From positions 48,078-112,077 of the forward strand of contig DASVQY010000035.1 of NCBI GenBank assembly GCA_036388895.1: a stretch of DNA of 64,000 nucleotides. The letters run 5' to 3'. The stretch comes from SXVE01 sp036388895. Lineage in GTDB: Bacteria > Acidobacteriota > Blastocatellia > Pyrinomonadales > Pyrinomonadaceae. The notes beneath the pieces were generated by a model. It was not told the DNA's origin. It searched no databases and was given only the letters and a program-made list of their open reading frames with translations. Of this stretch, positions 17,739 to 26,382 are shown piece by piece (the stretch's first letter is position 1; each line of letters begins with the position of its first letter). The translations under genes and the position numbers were made by a program.

Positions 17739-18694
17739 GCATCTCGATTCAAAAAGAAGGAATACTGACGACAGTTCAAGATACGGGCAGAATCGGTTAC
17801 CGGCGGTTCGGAATTAATACCAGCGGCGCGATGGACGTTTCAGCCGTTCGTTTGATCAATACTTTGCTTGGAAATAACGAAACGGAAGCCGTCCTGGAAA
17901 TGCATTTCCCGGCGCCGGAGATTTTGTTTGAAGACAGCGCTGTTTTTGCCGTCGGCGGCGCGGATTTTGCCGGAGAGCTGAACAATGAGCCGATTGAAAA
18001 TTGGAAACCTTACTTCGCCGAAACCGGCGGTGTTTTGAGGTTTACCGGAAAATCTTTCGGCAATCGCGCGTATTTGTCTGTGAAAGGCGGCTTCGACTTA
18101 GATAAATGGCTGGGCAGTGCGAGCACTAATCTGACGGCGAAAATCGGCGGTTTTTCGGGCAGAAGATTACAAAAAAACGATAAATTACTTTTCAAAAACC
18201 GAAATCCGAAAGCCAAACGCTTCAACTTCAAACTTTCAAACGAAGTTATTCCCTTTTACAGTCGTTTTCCGACGGTGCGCATTATCGAAGGCGCTGAATT
18301 CGAGTCTTTAAACGCATACAGCGAACAATGTCTTTTGCATAATAATTTTACCGTATCGCAAAACTCGGACCGTATGGGTTATCGTTTGACGGGCGAGCCG
18401 CTTTATCTGCTCGACAAAAAGGAGCTCGTTTCATCCGCCGTAAACTTCGGAACGATTCAACTTTTGCCTGAGGGACAGATGATAATTTTGATGGCTGACT
18501 GTCAAACTTCCGGCGGTTACCCGCGTATTGCTCATATAATCGAAATCGATTTACCGCTCGTCGCTCAACTAGGAACGAACGATAAAATCGCTTTTCAATT
18601 AATTTCCCTCATTGAAGCGGAAAATATACTGCTCGATTTCAAAAAGGATTTGCAATTTCTAAAAATCGGTGTAAATTATTCATCAAATTTCTAA
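17735..18694 (+). CDS. pxpC: 5-oxoprolinase subunit PxpC
   Basis: KipA/PxpC-type protein of 319 aa with the N-terminal signature TTVQDTGRIGYRRFGI, the central RTVRI-like segment FPTVRIIEGAEF, SDRMGYRLTGEPL, and LLPEGQMIILMADCQTSGGYPR near the C-terminus. It forms the ATP-dependent oxoprolinase complex with PxpB and PxpA. Start ATG 17735 overlaps the pxpB stop. Confidence 0.92.
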   Translation: MSISIQKEGILTTVQDTGRIGYRRFGINTSGAMDVSAVRLINTLLGNNETEAVLEMHFPAPEILFEDSAVFAVGGADFAGELNNEPIENWKPYFAETGGVLRFTGKSFGNRAYLSVKGGFDLDKWLGSASTNLTAKIGGFSGRRLQKNDKLLFKNRNPKAKRFNFKLSNEVIPFYSRFPTVRIIEGAEFESLNAYSEQCLLHNNFTVSQNSDRMGYRLTGEPLYLLDKKELVSSAVNFGTIQLLPEGQMIILMADCQTSGGYPRIAHIIEIDLPLVAQLGTNDKIAFQLISLIEAENILLDFKKDLQFLKIGVNYSSNF

Positions 18695-18745
18695 TCCGAA
18701 AAGCAATATTTCAACTCTTTTTGTCTGTTTTTATCTCTTGTTTCG

Positions 18746-19510
18746 ATGTATTCAATTGATTTGAATTGCGATATGGGCGAAAGCTTCGGCGCGTGGCTAA
18801 TGGGCAGCGACGGCGAATTGATGAATTATGTCTCGTCCATCAACGTCGCGTGCGGTTTTCACGCCGGTGACGCCAGCGTAATCAGAAAAACCGTCGAAAA
18901 AGGGATTGAAAAAAATGTGGCAATCGGCGCTCACCCGTCTTTTCCAGATTTGCAGGGTTTCGGCAGGCGAGAAATAAAGCTGAGCGAGCAGGAAATTTTC
19001 GACGTTGTTCTGTATCAAATCGCCGCGCTGAAAGGAATTTGCGAAGCGCTCGGAACAACGCTTCATCACGTAAAACCGCACGGCGCTCTTTATAATCAAG
19101 CCGCAAAAGACGGAACCGTCGCCGCAGCTATTGCTCGCGCCGTCAAAGCGATTGATGAAAATCTCGTTTTTTACGGTCTTTCCGGCAGTTTTTTGATTTC
19201 CGAAGCCGAAAAACTCGGATTAAAAACGGCTTCCGAAGTATTCGCCGACCGAACTTACAAAGCGGACGGCAATTTAACGCCGAGAAACCAGCCGAACGCT
19301 TTGATAAGCGAAACCGGAAAAGCGGCTGAGCAGGTTTTGCAGATGATCGAACAACAATCCGTCACGGCGACGAGCGGCGAAAAAATTCCAATCGTCGCCG
19401 AAACCGTCTGCATTCACGGCGACGGCGAGCACGCGCTCGAATTTGCCAGAGAAATTCGGCGTAAATTAATTGATAATAACGTTTCTATTCAAACCATTCG
19501 GCAAGTTTAA
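18746..19510 (+). CDS. pxpA: 5-oxoprolinase subunit PxpA (LamB/YcsF family)
   Basis: The 254-residue protein opens with the family signature DLNCDMGESFG and keeps SINVACGFHAGD, GAHPSFPD, HHVKPHGALYN and the C-terminal CIHGDGEHA. These identify the PxpA/YcsF catalytic subunit. Gene order pxpB-pxpC-pxpA followed by an NRAMP-like gene parallels the B. subtilis ycsF-ycsG-kipI-kipA group. Confidence 0.93.
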   Translation: MYSIDLNCDMGESFGAWLMGSDGELMNYVSSINVACGFHAGDASVIRKTVEKGIEKNVAIGAHPSFPDLQGFGRREIKLSEQEIFDVVLYQIAALKGICEALGTTLHHVKPHGALYNQAAKDGTVAAAIARAVKAIDENLVFYGLSGSFLISEAEKLGLKTASEVFADRTYKADGNLTPRNQPNALISETGKAAEQVLQMIEQQSVTATSGEKIPIVAETVCIHGDGEHALEFAREIRRKLIDNNVSIQTIRQV

Positions 19511-19601
19511 CTTTTCGCGGACAAAGCAAACGCAGTCGGTTTGTTTTATTTTTTCAATACTTTTCCCGACGATTATTGAGGTTTAACAAACAGCTAATCC
19601 T

Positions 19602-20774
19602 ATGAAAAAATCTTCGCTTTCATCCGTAATTTTAGGCGCCGCTTTTTTGATGGCGACTTCGGCGGTTGGTCCCGGTTTTTTGACGCAAACTACCGTTTTC
19701 ACCAAACAACTTCTGGCAAGTTTCGGTTTCGTCATACTGCTTTCGGTAATTTTGGACATTTTTGCTCAATTAAATATCTGGCGCGTTTTAACCGTCAGCG
19801 GAAAGCGCGGGCAAGACGTGGCAAACGAAACCATTTTCGGCAGCGGTTATGTTTTGGCTTTGCTGGTTTCTTTCGGCGGTTTGGTTTTCAATATCGGCAA
19901 CATCGGCGGAACCGGTTTGGGGCTAAATGTTTTATTTGATTTGCCGGTTCAATACGGCGCGATAATCAGCGCGGCGCTCGCGGTCGGCATTTTTCTTTAC
20001 AAAGAAGCAGGGAAAGCGATGGATTTTTTCGTCAAAGTGCTCGGCGTGGTTATGCTCGGTTTGATAGTTTACGTGGTTTTCGCGTCGCAACCGCCGCTCG
20101 GCGAAGCCGCGTTTCGCACGTTTCTGCCCGAACAAATTGACGCGCGCGCTATTGTGACTTTAGTCGGCGGAACGGTCGGCGGTTACATCACTTTTGCCGG
20201 CGCGCACCGTCTGATTGACGCCGGAATATCCGGCGAAGAAGCGCTCGCGGAAGTAAATCGAAGCGCGGTAACCGGAATTTTACTAACTGCGATTATCAGA
20301 TTCCTTTTGTTTCTGGCGGCGCTGGGCGTCGTATCGCTCGGAATGACGATTGACGGCAATAATCCGCCCGCGTCCGTTTTTCAAAATGCCGCCGGAAACG
20401 TCGGATATCGAATATTCGGAATCGTAATGTGGTCAGCGGCGATTACTTCCGTAGTCGGCGCGGCTTATACATCAGTTTCTTTTTTGAAAACTCTAAACGA
20501 AAAAATAGAAAAAAACGCGAAATTCGTGACTGTCGGTTTTATTCTTTTTTCGACGTTGATATTTTTATTTCTCGGAAACCCTGTAAAAATTCTCGTGTGG
20601 GCGGGCACGATCAACGGTTTTATTTTGCCGGTCGGGCTGGCACTGATTCTTCTGGCGTCGAGAAAATCAAAGATTGTCGGCAGTTATGTTCACCCGCTCT
20701 GGCTCCAACTCGCCGGATGGTTTGTCGTTTTGGTAATGCTCGGTTTTAGTCTCCGGACGCTTTTCGGAAATTGA
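19602..20774 (+). CDS. NRAMP-related transporter (YcsG-like), metal motifs absent
   Basis: About 11 hydrophobic helices in 390 residues with overall NRAMP fold. In helix 1, where metal-transporting NRAMPs have DPGN, this protein has VGPGFLTQ; in helix 6 the usual MPH is replaced around FAGAHRLIDAG. Both metal ligands (Asp/Asn and Met) are therefore missing. Position directly after pxpBCA matches B. subtilis ycsG. Inference: an organic substrate or symport role tied to oxoproline rather than Mn2+/Fe2+ uptake. Confidence 0.85.
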   Translation: MKKSSLSSVILGAAFLMATSAVGPGFLTQTTVFTKQLLASFGFVILLSVILDIFAQLNIWRVLTVSGKRGQDVANETIFGSGYVLALLVSFGGLVFNIGNIGGTGLGLNVLFDLPVQYGAIISAALAVGIFLYKEAGKAMDFFVKVLGVVMLGLIVYVVFASQPPLGEAAFRTFLPEQIDARAIVTLVGGTVGGYITFAGAHRLIDAGISGEEALAEVNRSAVTGILLTAIIRFLLFLAALGVVSLGMTIDGNNPPASVFQNAAGNVGYRIFGIVMWSAAITSVVGAAYTSVSFLKTLNEKIEKNAKFVTVGFILFSTLIFLFLGNPVKILVWAGTINGFILPVGLALILLASRKSKIVGSYVHPLWLQLAGWFVVLVMLGFSLRTLFGN

Positions 20775-20871
20775 TTTCAGCAAGCGCAAAATAAACGTTA
20801 CAAGAACATTTGCAGAAATATTTGCATACTAATTTATAAACAATTAGTCTTAAATTAACGGGGTGAAAAAA

Positions 20872-22077
20872 ATGGGAAAATTTATCGTTGGGTGGTTGAT
20901 AATTTTTTGTATTTTTGCGGTTTCACTTGCACAGTCGGGCAGAAAGTTTAATACGCCCGCTCGAACAACTGCGACAGAAGGCGATTCGGACATCGTAAAA
21001 GAATCGGAAACCGATAAAGAACCGGATTACTCCGAATCAACTCCCCGGAAAACTCGCCCGGCTTATTCAATACCCGATTACCGAAACGCAGGAAAGCGAA
21101 TTTCCGCGAAAGCACAAACAAATTCGCGGATTCAACCCGCAGTCAACGAAACCGTCGGCGAAGATGACGTTGTCAAAGTTGAAATTAACCTGGTGACGAT
21201 TCCCGTTTCCGTCTTCGACCGCAACGGTTTGTATATACCGAATCTAAAGCAGGAGAATTTCAAGATTTTCGAGGACGGTAAAGAGCAGGAAATCGCGTAT
21301 TTCGGCGCTTCCGAAAAGCCTTTCACGGTAATTCTTTTAATTGATACGAGCCCTTCGACCGAATATAAAATTGAAGAAATCAGAAGCGCGGCGACGGCTT
21401 TCATTGACCAGCTAAAACCGCAGGACAACGTAATGGTAATCGAATTCGACGCCAACATAAACGTTTTGACCGAGACGACAAACGACCGGCAGAAGATTTA
21501 TAAAGCGATAAAAAAAGCCGATTTCGGCGGCGGCACTTCGCTTTACGACGCGGTTGATTTTTCTTTGCGCAAACGTCTGAGCAAAATAGAAGGACGAAAA
21601 GCCATCGTTTTGTTCACCGACGGAGTTGATACGACATCTTCCAAAGCCAATTACGACACGACTCTTCTTCAAGCCGAAGAAGCCGACGCTTTGATCTTTC
21701 CAATTTATTACAACACTTTTTTGGATAACCGACGCGGCGGCATCTTAAACTCGCCTTTCCCGCTTCCGGGTTCGGGCGGAATACTGAATGCGCCGGGCAC
21801 AAGCGCCGCCGAATACGCACTGGGCAAAAAGTATCTCGAAGAACTTGCCGAAAGCACTGGCGGACGCGTTTTCCGCCCCGAAGCGACGGCGGGCGGTTTA
21901 ACTGCCGCGTTTGAAGGAATCGCTGAAGAGCTTCGCCGCCAATACAACATCGGATATTACCCGCAGGAAGAAGCCCGCGCCGGACAGCGCAAGCAAATCA
22001 AAGTTCGCGTCAACCGCCCGAATCTGGTCGTCAGGTCGCGCGACAGTTATATCGTCGGCGCAGACGTGAAGCGATAG
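20872..22077 (+). CDS. secreted VWA protein, acidobacterial TIGR03436 type
   Basis: Start is ATG 20872 with GGGGTG upstream (a GTG at 20863 is in frame but would overlap the SD). A signal peptide (WLIIFCIFAVSLAQ) is followed by a polar linker, then VKVEINLVTIPVSVFD and NFKIFEDGKEQ (about 102-140), the typical lead-in of the acidobacterial VWFA family, and a VWA domain with MIDAS DTSPS (about 163-167), GGTSLYDAV and FTDGVD. Family is abundant in Acidobacteria; function unknown, probably adhesion or periplasmic binding. Confidence 0.9.
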   Translation: MGKFIVGWLIIFCIFAVSLAQSGRKFNTPARTTATEGDSDIVKESETDKEPDYSESTPRKTRPAYSIPDYRNAGKRISAKAQTNSRIQPAVNETVGEDDVVKVEINLVTIPVSVFDRNGLYIPNLKQENFKIFEDGKEQEIAYFGASEKPFTVILLIDTSPSTEYKIEEIRSAATAFIDQLKPQDNVMVIEFDANINVLTETTNDRQKIYKAIKKADFGGGTSLYDAVDFSLRKRLSKIEGRKAIVLFTDGVDTTSSKANYDTTLLQAEEADALIFPIYYNTFLDNRRGGILNSPFPLPGSGGILNAPGTSAAEYALGKKYLEELAESTGGRVFRPEATAGGLTAAFEGIAEELRRQYNIGYYPQEEARAGQRKQIKVRVNRPNLVVRSRDSYIVGADVKR

Positions 22078-22154
22078 TAAATTCGGTCAAATCCCGATAA
22101 GAAACAAATTTGTGAGTATTTTCCATTCATTTCCGCCTTACATTTGAAATATAA

Positions 22155-23156
22155 CTACCATTGAGGAACATAGACGTTCGGCAACGGTATGTCATCGCTC
22201 AAACCGAATTGTTGCGCTGAAAACCCATCTTTTGAACGCTGTAGATACCAAACGCCGGTCGAAGGTCGAAAAACAGCAATATCCGTTTTTCCGTCGCCGT
22301 CGTAATCGGCAGGTACGGGTTTATCGCCGGACAGTCCAAACTGCATTGCGACAAATGAACGGTCACTGCTGTTGATGCGGTACCAAGTTCCGGTCGAAGG
22401 TCGCCAAACGGCAATATCCGTTTTTCCGTCGCCGTCGTAATCTGCCGGAACCAATTTATCGGTCGGAAGCCCAAAACGTTCGACTCTCATCGTGTTGGTT
22501 GAACTTTGCCAGATAAACCAAGTGTTATTATCAGTGACGCCGGGAATATTGTTGGTTCGAAAGACAGCTAAATCGGCTTTTCCGTCGCCGTCATAATCTG
22601 CCGGAATCTTTTTATCGGCGGAAGTTCCCCAAGTCCTTTCAATAATAGAATTGGTCGAACTTTGTAAGATTGTGAAGTAACTCGGTGCCGAAACAGCATC
22701 ACTCTGCCGGTAAACACCCAAATCGGTTTTACCGTCACCGTCATAATCGGCAGGTTCCGGCGCGTCATATATATAACCTGTAACTTTCCCGAACTGTGTG
22801 ATAAGAAAAGAACTATCCGAACTTTTGAGAATATACCAGGTGTTATCGGCGATACCGATAAATCCACCTTGTAGAGCGCCTCTTCGATGAACTGCTACAT
22901 CCGTTTTTCCGTCGCCGTCGTAATCTCCGGGCACAGGCGTATCGCCATTTAACCCCCACTTTACGAAGGAATATCCCCCGGAAGTTTTCATAATGTACCA
23001 GTAACCGTCTGACGGTCGAAAGACTGAGATGTCAGCTTTGCCGTCGCCGTCGAAATCAAACTTTGTTTTATTTTGCTGCAAACTTGTTTGTAATTCTTGA
23101 GCAAAGGCTTGAAAGGAACCAAGCAATAATAAAATTGTGAGTATTATTCTATTCAT
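22155..23156 (-). CDS. secreted FG-GAP / VCBS repeat protein
   Basis: A signal peptide (LTILLLLGSFQAFAQ) precedes six tandem repeats of about 45-55 residues, each with a Ca2+-binding D-x-D-G-D-G-K-x-D loop (DYDGDGKTD) followed by IAVFRPSTGTWY-like text. This is the beta-propeller FG-GAP/VCBS form. The repeated DNA word CCGTCGCCGTCGTAATC recurs about every 140-180 bp on the plus strand as a result. Likely a secreted or outer-surface protein. Confidence 0.9.
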   Translation of the reverse strand: MNRIILTILLLLGSFQAFAQELQTSLQQNKTKFDFDGDGKADISVFRPSDGYWYIMKTSGGYSFVKWGLNGDTPVPGDYDGDGKTDVAVHRRGALQGGFIGIADNTWYILKSSDSSFLITQFGKVTGYIYDAPEPADYDGDGKTDLGVYRQSDAVSAPSYFTILQSSTNSIIERTWGTSADKKIPADYDGDGKADLAVFRTNNIPGVTDNNTWFIWQSSTNTMRVERFGLPTDKLVPADYDGDGKTDIAVWRPSTGTWYRINSSDRSFVAMQFGLSGDKPVPADYDGDGKTDIAVFRPSTGVWYLQRSKDGFSAQQFGLSDDIPLPNVYVPQW

Positions 23157-23357
23157 TTTTTCTCCTTACAAAGAACCAAAGAAACCGAGAGACATACGTT
23201 GAGCTTTTTACCAAACAATTATACAGGGTTTCGACTGCGTTTTGCAGATAAATTTCTAACAGCGAAATTTTTCGGCGTTCAAAAACGCAGCATTTTTGCC
23301 GCGACGAATTTGTTAGTATTATGTAATTCAATCGTTTGAAAAACGCACAAATAAAAT

Positions 23358-24122
23358 ATGAACAACGCGCCTCGTGACACGCTTCGCCAAATTATCGCCA
23401 AACACGGAACCGGTTTGTGCAGCGATGCGCGGCGCGTCGAAGGACTGTTAAAAGATTTGTCCGGCGGTTACAGGCGCGAAATAAATGTTTTAACGAGCGC
23501 GCTTGAAGAGCGGGTTCCGCTCGATTTGCTGGCGGCGGGAAAATCTGTTCCGCGTGAATTGCTTTTAACCAAACTCGCTAAACGTCTTGAAGATAACTTA
23601 GGCTTGACCGAAGAAGCGGCGCATTGGGCGGTTGATTCGTGGGCTTTGGCAATCGGCGTCGTAACGGATGCGGAAATTTCGGAAAAAGAGAAAAAACAAA
23701 ACGAAAATACGAAGCAGACATTTCCGAGTAACATTGATTCAATTACAGAAAAAACGGACGAAGCCGATATTTACAACAATCCGACATCAACGACACGTCC
23801 GCCGCAAACAAAACCTAGAACACAACCTCCTGCAAATTTTCCGCCGATTGTCAAAGCTCCCGTAAACCCTCCAGCGCCTTTGCCGAAAGTTCCTCCGCAA
23901 ACAAAAAATCAGAATATTAATTTCCCTCAAAGTCCGGCGCAATCAATTAACCCGTCCTCGAATTCAGTTCCGAAACGGCGCTTCGGCAAACTTTTCGGTT
24001 GTCTTTTCATATTGATTTTCCTCGCTTTATCAGGGGTCGTTCTTCTGTTCGGCGTTCCTTACGCAATAAATGTAATGCGCGAGACGCAGCGAAGCGAACC
24101 GCCGCGCTTTCCGCCGCGTTAG
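23358..24122 (+). CDS. membrane protein with N-terminal domain shared with the beta-helix protein
   Basis: Residues 1-105 form a helical domain (RDTLRQIIAKHGTGL, RRVEGLLKDL, YRREINVLTSALEERVPLDLLAA, HWAVDSWALAIG) about half identical to the N-terminus of the 26379-27935 product. A Pro/Gln/Asn-rich linker follows (about 120-210) and then one transmembrane helix (about 218-240). The common domain and co-direction tie it to the following vWA-PP2C-kinase genes. The domain looks like an adaptor or interaction module; I do not recognise a Pfam name. Confidence 0.7.
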   Translation: MNNAPRDTLRQIIAKHGTGLCSDARRVEGLLKDLSGGYRREINVLTSALEERVPLDLLAAGKSVPRELLLTKLAKRLEDNLGLTEEAAHWAVDSWALAIGVVTDAEISEKEKKQNENTKQTFPSNIDSITEKTDEADIYNNPTSTTRPPQTKPRTQPPANFPPIVKAPVNPPAPLPKVPPQTKNQNINFPQSPAQSINPSSNSVPKRRFGKLFGCLFILIFLALSGVVLLFGVPYAINVMRETQRSEPPRFPPR

Positions 24123-24321
24123 TTTTAGAGACATATCTGCAATCATTCTGGTCTCATTTTTCATATCAAATTGATACACTTTTTATTTTTCAAAAGTCCT
24201 AAATGCCCTTTTTAATCGAAGTTTGTTTTGTGGCTCAGGTTTTGCGTAAAAGTGTTTTCTATTAAATATAAGATTTACAATAATCGAATAAAAATATAAG
24301 AAGAAGGAGAGATAAAAAAAG

Positions 24322-25095
24322 ATGAAAAGACCAGGAGGCGAGCTTGCTTCGAGACCGCTGCATTTTATATGGATTGCCGACAGTTCCGGCTCGATGGGCG
24401 AAGACGGAAAAATTCAATCGCTGAACACGGCGATTCGAGAAGCCGTTCCGCATATGAAAAAAGTCGCGGAGGATAATCCGAACGCGCAGGTTTTAGTCCG
24501 CGCCGTCAAATTCTCAAACGGCGCCCAGTGGCATATTTCGCAGCCGACGCCCGTCGCCGATTTCGCCTGGACGGATTTGAATGCTGACGGCGAAACGGAT
24601 ATGGGAAAAGCGCTCGAGCTTGTCGCCGAACAACTGAAAATGCCGCCGATGTCGGATCGCGCATTGCCGCCGGTTCTGGTTTTAGTTTCCGACGGTCAGC
24701 CGACCGATGATTTCGACAAAGGATTAAAAGCGTTGATGGAGCAGCCGTGGGGCAAAAAAGCCGTTCGCATCGCGATTTCTATCGGGCAGGACGCCGACGC
24801 CGATGTGTTGCAGAGATTTATCGGCAATTCCGAATTGAAACCGCTCGCGGCGAACAGCCCCGAAGCGCTGGTCAAACATATCAAATGGGCTTCGACCGCC
24901 GTTCTAAAATCCGCCTCGTCGCCAGCCGCGACCGCCGACGTACCGAAATCGCCTGACACGGCAGACGTTCCCGTTCCGATTCCGACTACCGCTCCAGCCG
25001 ACGCCGCTCAAACAGCGAACGCCGCACCCGGAACGCCTGGCGCATCGCAATCCGCCGACGCTGATAACCAGAAAACAATTGATGATGTTTGGTAA
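24322..25095 (+). CDS. vWA domain protein, TerY/YegL-like
   Basis: Cytoplasmic vWA domain (about 10-200) with an intact MIDAS: DSSGSMGEDG, TDMGKAL and SDGQPTDD. The N-terminus (RPLHFIWIADSSGSM) lacks a signal peptide. A Pro/Ala-rich tail follows. SD is AGGAGAG. This domain form, adjacent to a PP2C phosphatase and an STK, is the vWA member of the TerY-P triad and of E. coli yegL-yegK-yegI. Confidence 0.88.
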   Translation: MKRPGGELASRPLHFIWIADSSGSMGEDGKIQSLNTAIREAVPHMKKVAEDNPNAQVLVRAVKFSNGAQWHISQPTPVADFAWTDLNADGETDMGKALELVAEQLKMPPMSDRALPPVLVLVSDGQPTDDFDKGLKALMEQPWGKKAVRIAISIGQDADADVLQRFIGNSELKPLAANSPEALVKHIKWASTAVLKSASSPAATADVPKSPDTADVPVPIPTTAPADAAQTANAAPGTPGASQSADADNQKTIDDVW

Positions 25096-25131
25096 ATGAT
25101 TTTGGCGGAAAATAAAGCGCCGCGTGTCAAT

Positions 25132-25190
25132 GCAAAATTCAAAATGTAAAATTAATTGAACTGACTTTTGATTTTACATTTTGAATTTGC
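25132..25190. repeat. inverted repeat of AAATTCAAAATG-type words
   Basis: GCAAAATTCAAAATGTAAAAT at the left (25132-) is mirrored by ATTTTACATTTTGAATTTGC (25171-25190) across a short spacer. It lies between the vWA and PP2C genes and could fold into an mRNA hairpin. It belongs to the stutter-repeat class found elsewhere in the window. Confidence 0.75.
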
Positions 25191-25230
25191 CTTTTTAGTT
25201 TCGATTTACAACTTATAAACTTCAGATAAA

Positions 25231-26382
25231 ATGACAAACTCCAGCCGAAATCAGACCGAATGGCGCGTTGTCGGCGAAACCGTTCCCGGCGCTTCGCATC
25301 TGCGCAGCGGAACGCCGAATCAGGACGCGATTCTGCATCTGCGCGAATCCGGCAGAATCTTGCCGATTATACTTTGCGCGGCGGACGGGCACGGCAGCCC
25401 GAAATGTTTTCGAAGCGACAAAGGCTCGCGTTTTGTCGTCAGAAAAGCGGCTCAGATCGTCGGCGAATTTTTAGAAGAACGACGCGGAAATTTTGATTTA
25501 ACGGAAATAGAAAACGCCTGCAAAGATTATCTGCCAAAGGAAATCGTCAAAAAATGGAGAAAAACCGTTGATTATCATCTGAAACAAAATCCGTTTACCG
25601 ACGAAGAATTAAAAAAGCTCGAAGAAAAATCCGGCGCGGGTTCGCGAAAACTAATCGAAGAAAATCCGCTTTTAGCTTACGGCACGACTTCCCTTACGAT
25701 TGCGATGGAAGAAGATTTCATTCTTTATCTGCAACTCGGTGATGGCGATATTTTGAACGTTTCAAAAACCGGTGAAGTGACAAAGCCTTTAACGGAAGAT
25801 GAACGGCTCCTTGCCAACGAAACGACTTCGATGTGTTTGAAAGACGCGGAAAAGGATTTTCGTTTTTTCGTGCAGAAAATTTCCGACGAACAATCGCCGG
25901 CATTGATTCTCGTCTCGACCGACGGTTATCTCAATTCGTTTTCCGACGAAGCCGGTTTTTTTCAAGCCGGAACGGATATTTTGCAAATGCTCGGCGAAGA
26001 AAACGGTTACGAAGCGGTCAGCGATAATTTAAAGAGCTGGCTCGAAGAAGCCACGCAGATGGGCAGCGGCGACGACTGTACCGTCGCAATTATTTACAGC
26101 CCGGATGCCGTCAAAAAACCCGAAAAATCTATGCAGGCAGAAACCGCGGAAATAACGACAACGAGCGAAACTCCGCCTTCGCCGGAAACACAAAAAGCGA
26201 TTGCCGCATTAACGAATTCCGAACAGCCGATTTCCCAAGAAATGGATGATGTGACGGTAACTATCACAATTAAAAAAGACAAAAATAAAACGTCGCCTCA
26301 ATCTGTTGTTTCCGCGAGCGCGTCTCCTGAAGAACAAGCCGGTAACACGAATACTCAAGCTGAAAATAAAAAAAGCGAATGA
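25231..26382 (+). CDS. PP2C-type Ser/Thr phosphatase, YegK-like
   Basis: PP2C_2-type domain (about 10-290): GASHLRSGTPNQDA, CAADGHGSPK (metal-binding Asp), TTSLTIAMEED, LQLGDGDIL, LVSTDGYLN and GSGDDCTVAIIY, so the metal-binding aspartates are present. The last 90 residues are a low-complexity Thr/Glu/Lys tail. Its stop overlaps the start of the next gene by 4 bp (ATGA). It should reverse the phosphorylation set by the kinase at 27977-29299. Confidence 0.9.
   Translation: MTNSSRNQTEWRVVGETVPGASHLRSGTPNQDAILHLRESGRILPIILCAADGHGSPKCFRSDKGSRFVVRKAAQIVGEFLEERRGNFDLTEIENACKDYLPKEIVKKWRKTVDYHLKQNPFTDEELKKLEEKSGAGSRKLIEENPLLAYGTTSLTIAMEEDFILYLQLGDGDILNVSKTGEVTKPLTEDERLLANETTSMCLKDAEKDFRFFVQKISDEQSPALILVSTDGYLNSFSDEAGFFQAGTDILQMLGEENGYEAVSDNLKSWLEEATQMGSGDDCTVAIIYSPDAVKKPEKSMQAETAEITTTSETPPSPETQKAIAALTNSEQPISQEMDDVTVTITIKKDKNKTSPQSVVSASASPEEQAGNTNTQAENKKSE

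Noticed and set aside
22155..23100. Regular CCGTCGCCGTCG repeats that could look like an array
   Set aside because: They encode the DGDGK loops of the FG-GAP repeats, with divergent spacing, and are coding, so not a CRISPR array.
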